NCBI GenBank assembly: GCA_024345305.1
Contig: BRON01000011.1
Span: 372,001-436,000, forward strand
Direction of reading: 5' to 3'
DNA length: 64,000 nucleotides
Source: Mrakia gelida
Lineage: Eukaryota > Basidiomycota > Tremellomycetes > Cystofilobasidiales > Mrakiaceae
The notes beneath the pieces were generated by a model. That model saw only the letters and a list, made by a program, of their open reading frames with translations. It was not told the DNA's origin and did no database searches. Numbering within the stretch: the stretch's first letter is position 1; the number at the start of each line of letters is the position of its first letter. This document shows, piece after piece, positions 43,844 through 55,242 of this stretch. The position numbers and the translations under genes were made by a program.

Positions 43844-45124
43844 CTAAATCCCATCAGGTTTCGCGACCTGCACACCCACAGTCAAAGAAGAAGAGTCAGC
43901 TTCTCGTCGAGCAAACGAACGAACGAAGGGACGCGCCGAGAAAAGTAGCTCACCTTCCGCTTCTCGTTCTTCCCCGTCAGCGAACAGGTCATTTCTGCTC
44001 CCCACCAAAACACCAAAAGGGTCAGCTCGAGTCCCTCGAACGAACAACAGCGCTAAACGGAAACGACAGCGACGGAGAGACAGAGCAGAACGACGTCCAC
44101 TCACCCTGCCACGAAATCGGCGTCAAAGGAGCTCCCGCCTCCGAGTTGGCGAACAACACACCCAAGTCGTTCCTCGCTGTTGACAGGTAGTACGATCGTG
44201 CGTCTCCGAGGGAGATCTGTGCGCCAAAAACGACAGAGGTTGCGAGGTGAGCTCGAGCTCGCACGTCTCCCCAACGCGAGAGGAGAGGTGGTGAAGTTTG
44301 GAACGTACCACAACAGCCCTAACAGTATCCCCCAACCTGAACGAATCCACCACTCGGAGCTTGTCCCTCTCTGTCAGCCTGCCAACGCACCCACGCAACC
44401 AAATGAGTCAGCTTCCTCCTTCGCTCGAGCTCAAGCTCACACCCCCCACCCTCCTTCCTCCCCTCCCTTCGTTCTTTCTCGCACTGACCTGATATCCTGC
44501 ACCCTCACAACCCCTTGAAACTCCTCCCCCGTAGGCCTCCCATCAACCACCGTGATCGCTACCGTAGCCTGCTGAGGAGTCAGGCGAGTTATCGTTCCGA
44601 TGACCTGTTTCCATCCCCCCAAACGCAAGGCAAAGGTCAGCTCGAACTGAACGAAGGAGGGTGGTGGGCTGAGGTTGGGCGGAGTTGAAACGTACAACAG
44701 AGTTAGGTTCCGGAACAGGGTTGGAGGAAGCGTTGGAGGTTACTGTTACTGTCTGTGTTTCAAACGCAGAGAAGGGGGTTAGGAAGGAGAGGGAGGGGAG
44801 GGGAGGGGAGGGGAGGGAAGGGAGGGAGGGAGGGAGGAGGGAACGAACAGAGCCGTCCTTATGCAGACGTCCAACGGTCGAGGCGAGGATGTATTGGCCG
44901 TCGAGGTAGGTTCCTTTCCTGCTCAGCCACGAAGCCCAGACGTCAAAAGGGAGGAAAGGGTAAGCGAGGAAGGGGGGGAAGGTGGAGGAGGAGGTTGAGC
45001 TCAGCTCGTTGAGCTCGTCGAAGAGTTTCGAGGAGGGAGGAAGCAGGGACGAAACGAACCCGCTGGAGGGCAAGGGAGCTACGAGTCCTGGTATGGGCAT
45101 TCCGGGGAGGAGGATGTCGGCCAT
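43844..45124 (-). CDS. CSL4: RNA exosome subunit Csl4 (EXOSC1)
   Basis: Cap subunit of the RNA exosome, which degrades and processes RNA from the 3' end. The start at 45124 gives MADILLPGMPIPGLVAPLPS. The N-terminal domain has GTYLDGQYILASTVGRLHK, DGS. The S1 RNA-binding domain follows: VIGTITRLTPQQATVAITVV, GEEFQGVVRVQDIR, RLGDTVRAVVISLGDARSYY and LSTARNDLGVLFA. The C-terminal zinc-ribbon-like region has a single Cys in what I can read (WQEMTCSLTGKNEKRKVAKP), as fungal Csl4 often lacks a full zinc site. Six or seven exons, stop at 43844. A very G-rich/C-rich tract lies in the first intron. Confidence 0.9.
44788..44840. repeat. G-rich tract in CSL4 intron 1
   Basis: GGGAGGGGAGGGGAGGGG-type runs on the plus strand with at least eight G-tracts. 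The transcribed RNA is the C-rich complement, so it acts as a long polypyrimidine tract. The plus strand could form G-quadruplex. Confidence 0.7.
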
Positions 45125-45467
45125 TGTGGTGTCTTTCGTTGTTGAGCTGAGTAAAGGGGAAGGGAAGGGAAGAGGTAGGTGGAGGGAAGGGAGGGAGTTC
45201 GAAATCTGAGCTTCGTTCGTTGACTCGCGGTGAGGTTGTTGCGTTTCGGAGCCAAAAACGAGGGCGAATTGTATAGTGTGATGGGAAATTTAAAGTGTAA
45301 TATGGAGGTGGTGCTGGTAGTATTCTATGCGAGCGACTGAGAGAGACGAGGAGAGATCTAGTAGTGTAGGCGAGAACGAGAAGCGAGACGAAGCGAGACG
45401 AAAGTCCGAGGAGAGAGTCCTGAGTGTAAAATAGCAAGCGAGAAAAGTCTATGTAGTTCTGTCAAGC
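45125..45467. other. Intergenic, CSL4 promoter
   Basis: AT-richer patch near 45270-45310 upstream of CSL4, otherwise repeats of GAGACGAAGCGAGACGAAAG type. No gene. Confidence 0.4.
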
Positions 45468-48400
45468 TCAAGCGGACTCCTCAATCCTCAAACTCGACGT
45501 CCTCCTCGCTCGTTCGTAAGGTGGAGGAGGAGCCACGACCTGCATCGCGATCGTCGCTAAGTCCGATGAAGTCCTCGTCGCGCTTGAACCCTCCCCTGTT
45601 TGGGGGAAGTAGGAAGTAGGACTCGGGTTCCCATGGATGGTCTTGGATCGGACGGGTGGGCTGAGAGGGATGACGAGTGGTGGGGAGGTTGGATCGTGGT
45701 CGAACGAGGAGCGGGGGATGAATGGACGAGGGCCTGAGGGTGAGGTGGGCCATTGGGGGGTTCGTTGTCGTTCTCGTTGGGCTGTGATGGTGCGACTTGA
45801 GAGCGTCCTCTCGAGGGTCGAGAGGTCGACTTGGGTGGCGGTGGCGTTAGCGTGGTGGGTGACGGTTTCGTCTGAGTCCGACGAAGTTCGAGACGCGTCT
45901 GTTGAGAACGAGTCGTTCGTTGCTCCTGTTGCGTCGCTGTCCTCCGAGACTCCGCTGGTTTCGGTGTTGAGGGAGGAGATACTGGCCGATGTAGAAGCGG
46001 AAGAGACCGATGAGAGGGAGGAGAGAGAGGAAAAGCTGTCGCCCGTCGCTGATCTCGAGAGTCGTTTCGATGATCTCTTCTTCGTCTTGCATTGAGGAGG
46101 ACAGTCGGTAAGGATTCGGACTCGTTCGATGACTGCTGAGAGGTGAGGGTTGGCTGGTACGAGCTGCACCAAAACACAAAGGAGGGTTCGAGTTAGTTTG
46201 AGTCGAGAAGAGACCAGGTGCGACGGGAAAAGAAAGAGGAGACGCGAACTCACCTCCTCCTCAACCTGTCCGATAATCCACCCAACCTTGGTCCTCTCCG
46301 TCTCTCCCCAGCCCTTTTTCCTATCCTGCGCGATCGACTGTTCCCTCTCTCGATCGATGAAGCCCCTACTCACACAAAACCAACGCCAACCCAAAACGAA
46401 AACGAAAGATCAGCTCCATCGTCGAGACACGTCTTCTCTTCTAGTCGAGCTCAAACTCACATCAGGATATCCAGCACCTTCCCAGTCGAATGATGCTCCG
46501 CCGGAGACAAAGCCTCAAACACCGCTCGAACCGTCAAGATCGGAGGGACTCGCTCGTCACTCGACGACGGCATCGGCGAGGAAGGTCCGGACGAAGGAAG
46601 GGGACCCGTCGAAGTCGAGACGTTTCTGGTCGTGATCGGGGAGGGAGGAGGAACTCCTGGAAGAGCTCGTTTGGGAGCGGCCGACGCGTTGGTACTGATG
46701 GGTGCTGGGTAGGCTCGAGGCGGGATGGGAGTGGGAGCCGGGGAGGAGGAGGAGGAGGAGACGTTCGATTGAGCGAACATCATCGCGAGTGTTTGGGACG
46801 ACTCGACTCCGAAGTCGATGTTCGAGGCGTGGGAGGCCATTCGACGAGGAGGACTGTTGGCGGGAGGGAGAGAAGACTTGGTGACGACTGGGGACCTGGT
46901 GACGGGGGTTGGGGAAGGGGAGATGGGTCCGACGACTGTTGGGGAAGAAGCTGTCGTTGCAGTCCTTCCGAACGTCGAAGGTGGAGTTGAAGACGCGTAA
47001 GCTGCTGTGGTGAGTCGAGGGGAGAGGGGAGGAGTGACGAGGTCGTTGAAACTCGGGGTGGATTGAGGTTGGGTGGGTTGAGGAGGGAAGAAGCTGTCCG
47101 TCTTCGACGCGTACTCGAGTTCCGTTTCCTCGGCCGTTGAAGGGAGGGGAGGTGTAGGAGCAGGAGGATCGATCTTTCTCGTGAGGTCGAACAGCGGTTG
47201 GACCTGACTATCCGTGAGCTGGTAGACCCTCCTCTCCGGCTCGACTGGAGGTGGAAGAGGACCGTCCTCGTCGATGATGAGCCCGCCATGACCAGGATCG
47301 CTCTCCAACGCTTCCATCAGGCTCATTCCTCGTTGGTTTCGATCCAAGAGTGGGTTCTTGACTCTCAACGACGAGGGTTCCTCCGACGTGCTGTCTCGAT
47401 CCGAGTCGACCTCAGCGATGGGAGGAGTAGACGTCCCTCCTCGAACGTGTCCGGACGAGGCGAACTGAGCGGGCGACCTCCACTGCTGTCGAGGGTTGAC
47501 GACCAACGAGCTCGAAGAGGGAGAGGGAGAGAGTCGTTCCATGGAGGAAGGAGTAGACGATCCCAGTTGATGAGGCGCTCGCATGGTTGAGAAGTCGGGG
47601 AAGGATTGAGAATCGAGGATGTCGACGAAGTGAGCACTCCTGGGTCGGTCGGCGTTGAGGGTTCGGAGGGAGAGGGAAGAGGTGCTTCGAGACCATCGTC
47701 GAGGGAGGTCGTCGTCGATGGTGAGTCCTGGGACGGGGTCGAGGGAGGGGTAGCGTTCCGCTTTGGCTTTCTTGGAGAAGAACGAGAATCGACGCGATTT
47801 CTTCTCCTCCTCTCCTCCGGCGGTGCTGAGGTCGACCATCGACTTGGGACGAAGAGAGTCCGATTGATACACCTTTCGGGGTCGAGGAGTAGCTGTCCCG
47901 TGATCGTCCTCCGAGGAAGGTGAGTGTCCGAACGAGTGATGAGAGTTCTGAAGACGTCCTTGAAGGTCTCCCGTCGACGACATCGCTGAGGGTCCTCCGA
48001 CCGTGAGGAACTCTCCCAAAGGAGCGACTTCGCTGGTCCTTCGCGCATGCTTGAGCTCCTTGGAGGAGAGAGCCATCGATGAGACGGTCGGACTCGACGC
48101 GCTCGAAGGGATCGACGAGGAGGAAGACTTCTGAGACTTGACGAGGACGCGAGGTCGATGCTTCTCCTTCTTCCCCGAGGACTGATTCGAAGTCGAGGAG
48201 GTTGACGAGTCGACCGATTCCGCGAAGGAGAGGCTGCTCATCGACTTGATGATGGGAGGAGGAGTGGGTTTCGGAGTAGGATCCTCGACGACGACCGACC
48301 TTCGAGCGAGCGACGAGGGATTCGAGATCGTCGGTGTCGTCCTGGTCGACTCGCTGATTGAGAGCTGCCTGTTGGCCTCCGTGTTCGACCTGAGCTGGAT

Positions 48401-51068
48401 GTCCTCGGGAGTGAGAACCTTGGACCTGGGAGTTGAGACGCTCCTCGGGATAGGAGCTGGTCCCTTTTTGAACGAGGCCGCTGCTGCCTTCTCCTTCTCC
48501 TTGGTTTCCTTGATCTCCCTCTCCTTGAGTTCCTTCTCCTTCTTCTTGACCGACTTCTTGTCCTCTCCCTCCGGCGACTCGACTTTGGGTTTCGACGAGA
48601 AGAGACTGAACCTCCTCGAGGACTTGGCTGGTCGGACGGGGTCGGGCGTGGCGGGCTCTGGTGCTGGTTCGACGATGATGGGAGGAGGAGAGGAGGTCGG
48701 GTGGGAGTCGGGTTCCGAGACGACGAGAGCGAAGGGTTCGTGAGCTGGCCTGTTCTTGGAGTTGACGAGGATGGAGGGACCTGGGGAGAGAGCCTTCGAG
48801 GACGGTTCACTCGACTGTCGACGAGCTGGTTGGGGAGGACTGAAAGATGCTCGCATCTCGCTCGTTTGACGACGCGTCGAGCCAGGAGGGATTGGGATGG
48901 CTGAGGCGGGCGGTTTGACGGAGATGGCTGACGGAGGAGAAGTCGAGAGAGATCGAAGGGAGGGGTCGGCGGAAGAGTTGGAGTTGTCGAGGGAGGAGGG
49001 AGGAGTGAGGTTGGGAGTCGAGGGTCGTGGGATCGAGTCGACTCTCGAAAGACATCCGTTCTTGAGCATGACGGCTTCGAAGATGGGGTTAAAGGAGTTG
49101 TCGTTGAGCTGCAAGATAGATAAGGCAGGTCAGAAGTTGCTTCGGAGCCTTCAAAGGATCGATAAAAGCTCACCTTCTCCCTCATCGTCTCGAGCACGTC
49201 TCCAACCCTCTTCCTGTCTCCCTCTCCCCACCCCCCATCGACCCTCGCGCTCCCTCCAGCCTTCGAAGCCTTGTCCTTCTCCGCATCAACGTATCCCTGA
49301 AGCATCCCCTCCACCTCCGAGTCGCCCATCGTCCGAGGAAGAAGGCTGAGGCTCGTCGTAATCTGGTACGGAGTTGGAGCGATGAGGTTCGCTGAAGGAG
49401 GGAGATCGAACGGTGGACACCTCGTTTCGAACCGAACTCGTTGGAAGACCGTAGTGAGGTGAGGAAGAGACATCCTGTCGACGAGCTGAGCACAAATAGA
49501 GGCCGAACACGAGAGTCAGTGAGCGAAGACCGTAACGAGACGCGTCAGACGAAGACTCACCACCCTCTCCAAATCAACCAACTTCCTTCCCATCTCCGCT
49601 CTCTCCCTCCTCCGCCAAGCTCCCTCAGTCCATCTCCGCCTCTCCCACGAAACCCACTCCATCAGCAGCTCCATCACGAACTCGGGCTCGGGGTTTTGTT
49701 GAATCGCAGGGAGGATGAGGGTCGAGAGGGAGGCGAGACCGTGTGCGTGAGGGTGACGAGGGATTGGAGGGAGGTGGAGAGATTGAAGGAGGGGTGGGAA
49801 GATTGGGTGGAGGTGGGTGGGGATCTGAAGTAGAACACGAAGCGAGCGGAAGTCAGCTTTGGCACGTCGGAGAAGACGAATGGAAGGCGGGAAGGTCGAC
49901 TTACCTGCTTCCTAATCTCCTCCAACTCCACACCAAGTTCAAACCTCGAAGCCCCACCTAGCAAGCATGCGTTCGCCCAATTCCTCACGGACCGCTCTAC
50001 TCCAGGAAGGGTGACCGTCTCGAACTTATGAATCCCTTCGCGGGTTGGAGGGAGAGGAGGGGAGAAGGATCGAAGGAACGAGAGGAGCTGCGAGAGGGAG
50101 ATGTGACCTGTTTCGAGTTGAGTTTTCTCGACGAGGTGGGTTACAGGGATGGAGCCGAGCTGCGGATAGCAAAAAATGAATGAAAACGGGGAGAGGGGGA
50201 GAAGGGACGCGTCGAAATGATCAGCGAGCTGCGAGTCGAGGGTTCGAGTCGACCTGCTTCTTCACTCCCTCCCTCCGTCTCGAGGGTAGATCCAAGGGTT
50301 TGGGACTACTCACCTCAATCCCCAAATCCCTCAACCCACTCTGAACAACCTCAATCCCAGCTCTAACACCTCCAGGCCATCCACGCACGATCCTCTCCTT
50401 TCTCCCCACGTACTCGAGGAGCACCTCCCTCGCGAGTCCAGGGTTCGCGAGTCCTTGTTGCGATAGGAACGAGACGATGGAGGAGCGAGTGGAGGAAATC
50501 TGGAAGGCAGTTGGTCTGTTGGTTCGAAGATGACGAGGTGTGTGGGTTGGAGGAGGGAGATGAGATTAGCAACGATTGAGCGGAGAGAGAGAGACAGGAG
50601 CGGTGGGGAGGGTGGGATGCGGACGTACGAGAAAGCAGATGGAGAGAAGAGAGTTCGTTCTCTAGCTGCTGAGAGAGCTGGGAGGAGATGGGGTGGGATC
50701 TGAAGAGGGAAAGAGAACGAACGGTGGTGGGCGGGTTAGCGAGACGTGAACGTGAAACGAGCGAGCTCAACCTGCCTCCCTCCCTCCCTCCCTGCCTCTG
50801 CTCCTGCTCGTTCTCGCTCTTCTCGATCCAAGAAAACCTTCTCAACGCTTCCATCCTCTTCCTGCACGCATCTTGTTCGAACGAAGAACACCCAAGAAGG
50901 ACTCACCTCCCTCTCGATCCCCTCGAGTTCCCTCCCAATCCTCCACCTCTCAACTCCGTCCCCCCTCCTGCCTTCAATCAACTCGACGACGACGTCCTCA
51001 GCCTCCTCCATCGATAGACCCTTGATCTTCAGGTCCTCCAAAACGTCTTGAAGGGAAGGGGAGGGCAT
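45468..51068 (-). CDS. Large Ser-rich protein of unknown function
   Basis: I do not recognise this protein. At least nine exons chain in phase from 51068 (MPSPSLQDVLEDLKIKGLSM) to a stop at 45468, over 1,500 residues. The first six exons encode an all-helical domain of about 500 residues: HLLPALSAARERTLFSPSAF, SIVSFLSQQGLANPGLAREV, VEKTQLETGHISLSQLLSFL, RSVRNWANACLLGGASRFEL and EFVMELLMEWVSWERRRWTE. The large central exon (about 49114-46462) is Ser/Pro/Thr-rich and basic, with a Lys/Glu coiled segment near 48500, and looks disordered. A last helical piece (LSPAEHHSTGKVLDIL, FIDREREQSIAQDRKKGWGE, TKVGWIIGQVEEE) precedes a Ser/Thr tail. The composition suggests a phosphorylated scaffold, for example in signalling or polarity; that is inference. 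The model could still be two genes. Confidence 0.6.
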
Positions 51069-51598
51069 GGCTGCGACTTTGGATCCTTAGATCCTGAGCG
51101 AACGGGGAGGAGCGAGGGAGTGAGGAGGGAAGGCGAGCAAGCGACGTTGAGCTCGACAGGTCAAAGGAGGTCGTTCTACAAGGCGAAGACTCCCTACGAC
51201 GAAGAGAAGCGATAAGTGAGATGATGGTGGTTTGGAGTGTGGAACGAGAAAGCACGTTCCAGCTCCAATCCAAGGGGAGGAGGAGAGGAGAGGGGGCGAG
51301 CGAGGATCACAGAGAGGGGGAGGGAGGGGGAGGGCGATGCGGGTTTGAAGGGGTTGCCTTGCCGCAGATAAGAGGGAGGCAGGCCTTGTAGGGCTTGCAA
51401 GGTAGGAGCATGTTGATAAGGAGCTCATGGTGGTGGTCGTTGCTGAGAGAGAAGAGCAAGAGCTGAAGAGAAGGAAGGGAGAGGCGAAGACGAGAAATAA
51501 AAATCAAGTCGGTCGGGCTGAAATCGTCGACGTCAACAGGAGCGAGCTCGACCTCCTTCTCCTCTCTCCTTACCTTCACCCTCCTCCCGCCCTTCAAC
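51069..51598. promoter_or_regulatory. Shared upstream region of two divergent genes
   Basis: 530 bases between the start of the large Ser-rich protein and the light chain start. No gene. No defined site seen beyond repeats of GGGAGG. Confidence 0.35.
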
Positions 51599-53070
51599 AT
51601 GTCAGCTGTGAGTATAGCGAGCGGGCTGTGGTAGCGAGCACGAGCTGACATTGAGCTTTGGGTATCGCAGAGCACCCTCTCACACGGACGACCTACGGGA
51701 CGAGGAAAGTGAGTGAACGTCCCTCCTTCCCCCTTTCCCTTCCTTCCTGGCTCGAGAGGCGATGGTTCTTGGGGTGGGAAGACGCATTTCGGATGGGGAT
51801 CCCAGGATCTGGAGAGTGTGGAGGGCGTCGAGAGGTCGTGGGAGGTGCAAAGCTGCTTTCAAAGAGCTGAGGGAGAAGAAGGGAAGGAGAGGTCGACGTC
51901 AACAGCGACGACCTTCAGAGAGCTCGAGCTCACCTCCCTTCTCCTTCCCTCGAGACCTACAAAGACGACCTCTTCCGAAGCTCCACGATACCACCGCTCC
52001 CTCATATCCAGCCCACGACCCTCGTCTCTCGCTCCATCCAACGTCGTCTCGTCTCGTCCCTCCTTCCTCCGACCTCCAAACAACCCAAGCTCACCTCTCC
52101 CTCCCTCCCTCCTTCCTTGTCCCTCCCAGCCATCCCCGTCTCCCCTCCACCCCCCTCTACACCCTCTTCTCCCCATCTCAAATCCAACAATTCAGAGAAG
52201 CCTTCAACCTCATCGACTCCAACTCGGACGGGCTCATCTCAGCTTCGGACCTCGCTCTCACGCTCTCCAACCTCGGTCTCCCTCAACCCATCAACTCCTC
52301 CAACCCTTCAGCTCTTGCCTCGCTGTACGATCTGCCAGTGGGTGAGACAGGGAAGGAGAAGGAGGGAGGCATCACGTTCACGGTTTTCCTGAGCATGATG
52401 GGGGATAAGCTGTTGAAGTTGGATCCGGAGGAGGAGTTGAACGAGGCGTTTGGGAGTTTCGATGAGGGCGATGAAGGGGTGGTGAGGGTGGAGGAGTTGA
52501 GGGAGTGGTTGGGGAGGAGTGGGGAGAGGATGAGTGAGGAGGAGGTGAGTCTTTCGGTTCTTTTGTTTGAGTGTGGGTTGGGGAAGGGGAGAGGAGGACA
52601 GGGCGGGGAGGGACGACGAGATGGGACGGGGAGAGGCGAACGCGTTTGTTCGAGCGCGCTTGCTTCCGTTCTCGAGCAGCAGGACCATCGCCAGGGAGCT
52701 GTGAGATAGCTGCTCGACAACAGAGCCGTCAGGTTGCTTGTCGCTGAAAACTGGAACGAGTCGTTCGCCAACGCTGACTCTCTCCTCTCCCTCTCCCTCG
52801 TCCCCTCTCCTCTTCTTTCGCAGATCAACAAACTCTTCTCCTCCCGCTTCACAGACAAGAGGAAAGGGCTTTTCAACTATCGAGAGTTCTCCAAGGTGCG
52901 TTCCACTCCCTTCCCACCCATTCCTCCATCCCTCTCTCCACCCTCACCCTCCCTCTTCTCGCTCGCTCGCTAACGTGCCCTCCCTTCGCGTCGTTTCGTC
53001 TCCCCAGTCCCTCAAAGTCAACGATCCCGAACCGGAGGCGAACGAGAGAGGTGGTTCGCAGCAGGCATGA
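51599..53070 (+). CDS. Myosin II regulatory light chain
   Basis: EF-hand protein that binds the neck of conventional myosin II in the cytokinetic ring. The start is a 9-base first exon (ATG TCA GCT at 51599), then STLSHGRPTGRGK. The first EF-hand is FSPSQIQQFREAFNLIDSNS with DSNSDGLISASDL, a usable calcium loop. The second region reads FLSMMGDKLLKLDPEEELNE, then AFGSFDEGDEGVVRVEELRE with a degenerate loop. The last is INKLFSSRFTDKRKGLFNYR, EFSKSLKVNDPEPE. The order matches regulatory light chains, where GDKL-x-x-x-DPE and FNY-x-EF are typical. The N-terminal basic segment between the first exons and the EF-hand (51960-52170) is hard to splice; a phosphorylatable Ser is expected there. The intron before INKLF is long (about 280 bases). 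Confidence 0.8.
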
Positions 53071-53554
53071 TTTCTCTGATGTGTGTGCGCCCCATGGACT
53101 TTGACTTTCTCTATACCCCGTAACGTTTTCTCTGGCTTCTCGCCTCGTTTCGACGAGGCGTTCTTTATTCACGACTTCTTCTTTCGCTTAATGTTCGAGT
53201 GTTGGAGCGGGTGAGAAAGAGAGGAGAGGAGTGCGTAGACTGGGTGGGGTGGCGAGGGGAGGAAGAGGGAAGAGGAGCAAAGGGACGCGTCGAGCGGGGA
53301 AGAAGACCAGCGACCTTTTCCTCATCGAGATTTCCGTATGACCGAATGCTCTCAGGCTAGTAAAGGCTCTCTCACGAACGAGCTAGAGAGCTGAGAAGAA
53401 AGACGAGACGGCGTCGTCGTCGCTAAGGCCAGCACAAGCGTGGCAACGAAATCGAGTCGACGAGCTGACCGCTGACAGGCTCCTTCCCTTCTTCTCCTCC
53501 GACCCCTTCCTCCCTTTGGGTTCGATTCTCCCCTCTCTCTTCCTCACTCTCATC
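53071..53554. other. Intergenic, upstream of H
   Basis: No gene supported. A GACGCGTC lies at 53284. Confidence 0.4.
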
Positions 53555-54907
53555 ATGGAATCACTCGCAAGCCAGATCGCCAAGCTTCAAGAAAAAGTCC
53601 AAGCTCTCTCGCTCCTCCCTTCCATCGTTGCTCAGCAAGCGAGCTCCATCTCCCTCCTTCAATCCAAGAACGACGCTCAGGAAACTTCCATCTCCCATCT
53701 CTACGCCGAGAACGACTCGATCAGGTCTCTCCTTCACTTCCACGAGACGGAGGCTCATCCTCGAGGGAGGTTCATCTACGATCCTGTTGGGTTGGTCGTC
53801 GGAGGAGTGAAGAAGGGATGTTGGAAGTGGCATTCGGTGAGCTCAGTCCTGCTCGTCTTGTCTTCCTCGACCTGATCGTGCTCGCATCGAAGATCCTCTG
53901 CTTGATGATCTGCTCGCTGAAGAGATCATCTGCGAGTACCTGAAGCTGACGATACTCTCTCTTCGTCTCCTTCTCCAACAGCAAAGCTACTCCCTCAGCG
54001 AGGTCGCTCGAGGAGTCAACTTCGACGTTCGTTTCGCAACGATGGAGGACCTTCCCGTCGAGATCATGGACGAGATCACCTCTCTTCTCACTCTCTCGGA
54101 GAGGGCCAAGCTCTGTCGAGTATCGTATCGTGTCTTGGAGTTGACTTCGAGGAGTGTTTACGGCGAGATCGTTCTCACCAGCCTCGCTTCCGCTGCGAGG
54201 TTGTTGAACGCAAGGGTTCGTCCTCTTCTCCCCTTCTTCACCCCTGGCTTTTACTCTCTCTGTTCTGGATGGATCTTTTACTGATTTCCCTTCCGCTGTC
54301 TTCTTTGGTTGCAGACCTACATCGGAGGAGAGCGAACGAGGCTCGAGAGTTTCCTCCGTCCCTCGCGTCTCGTCCTCCGAGCCAGCAACCCGAGTGGAGT
54401 CACCCACCGTCATCCCATCCACCCACAACGATGGCTATGCACCACGGAGCTCCAACTCCACTCGGACCTCGCCTTCCAGCAGGACGTGTGGTACTGGTCA
54501 AGCGTCCTCTCCTGCCTCGACCCCGTCCATCTCCACCTCGTCTCGAAATCGTCCATGCCTTCGATGATTACCCACTCCCAAGCCTCAGAAGAGGGCAGCC
54601 TCTTCGATTTGGTCTTCAGGGGATGGAGACGTCTCAAACCTGGTCGACGGCCTTCAAACAGTCCTACCGTTTCGCTTTCGGATACCTCGCTCGCAAGGAG
54701 GACGCTCGACGTCATCGGACCTCAAGCGCTCTGTCAAGAGTGCCAGTCAAGCCTTGGAAGGGCACCGTCCAGACGATCCAGCGAGCCGGCGGGGTCGACG
54801 TCGTCGAGGTTCAACGCGAGGAGAGCCTCTTCGCTGCCATCGAGGCGATGAGGTCACTCCCTAGTAACGTCGAGTCGACTTCGATCAAGGTGGAGATTTT
54901 TCGATGA
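53555..54907 (+). pseudogene. Coiled-coil F-box-like family copy H, frameshifted
   Basis: Sister of F. Exon 1 (53555-53836) is 282 bases as in F: MESLASQIAKLQEKVQALSL, HFHETEAHPRGRFIYDPVG, KGCWKWHS. Exon 2 (53982-54215) has DLPVEIMDEITSLLTLSE and LCRVSYRVLELTSRSVYGE. Exon 3 starts at 54315 in frame (LAFQQDVWYWSSVLSCLDPV, matching F LLYWYRLLPYLDPE) up to FRGWRRLK near 54630. From about 54660 the family C-terminus (FAFGYLARKEDARRH, GGVDVVEVQREESLFAAIEA) is found only in another frame. The in-phase frame instead runs to an early stop near 54851 through unrelated sequence. A single-base indel or assembly error would explain it. The coil and F-box remain open. Confidence 0.65.
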
Positions 54908-55242
54908 GGGTGGTGCTGAGGGAGAAGGGTAGGGACAGGGTTGGAGGACGAGGAGATTCGAGCGACGCGTCGAAAGGTGTCGAGGAGATTTGTTACGAGC
55001 GAGAGTTTGGAAGTGATGCGATGTGATGAGATAACGTCGTGTATCTAACATCGGAGGAGGAGAGATCGTTCTCGGCTTCTACGGATAAGAAGTCGAAGAC
55101 AACAAAGACTGTCAAGAAAACCGAACGAGCGAGACGCGTCGCCGTTTTGTTCTTCTCGCTCGCGTCGCTCTCGGGGCAAGCGGGTCTACCTTTCAGAGCT
55201 GCCAGATATGATTTATCAAGTTTGACATCTACGTGCAAGTCC
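54908..55242. other. Intergenic between convergent H and I
   Basis: No gene. GACGCGTC at 54964 and 55133. Confidence 0.4.

Noticed and set aside
45637..48743. Open frames on the plus strand opposite the large Ser-rich gene
   Set aside because: Arg/Gly/Val-rich compositions typical of antisense of Ser/Pro-rich coding; no start context, domain or splice pattern.
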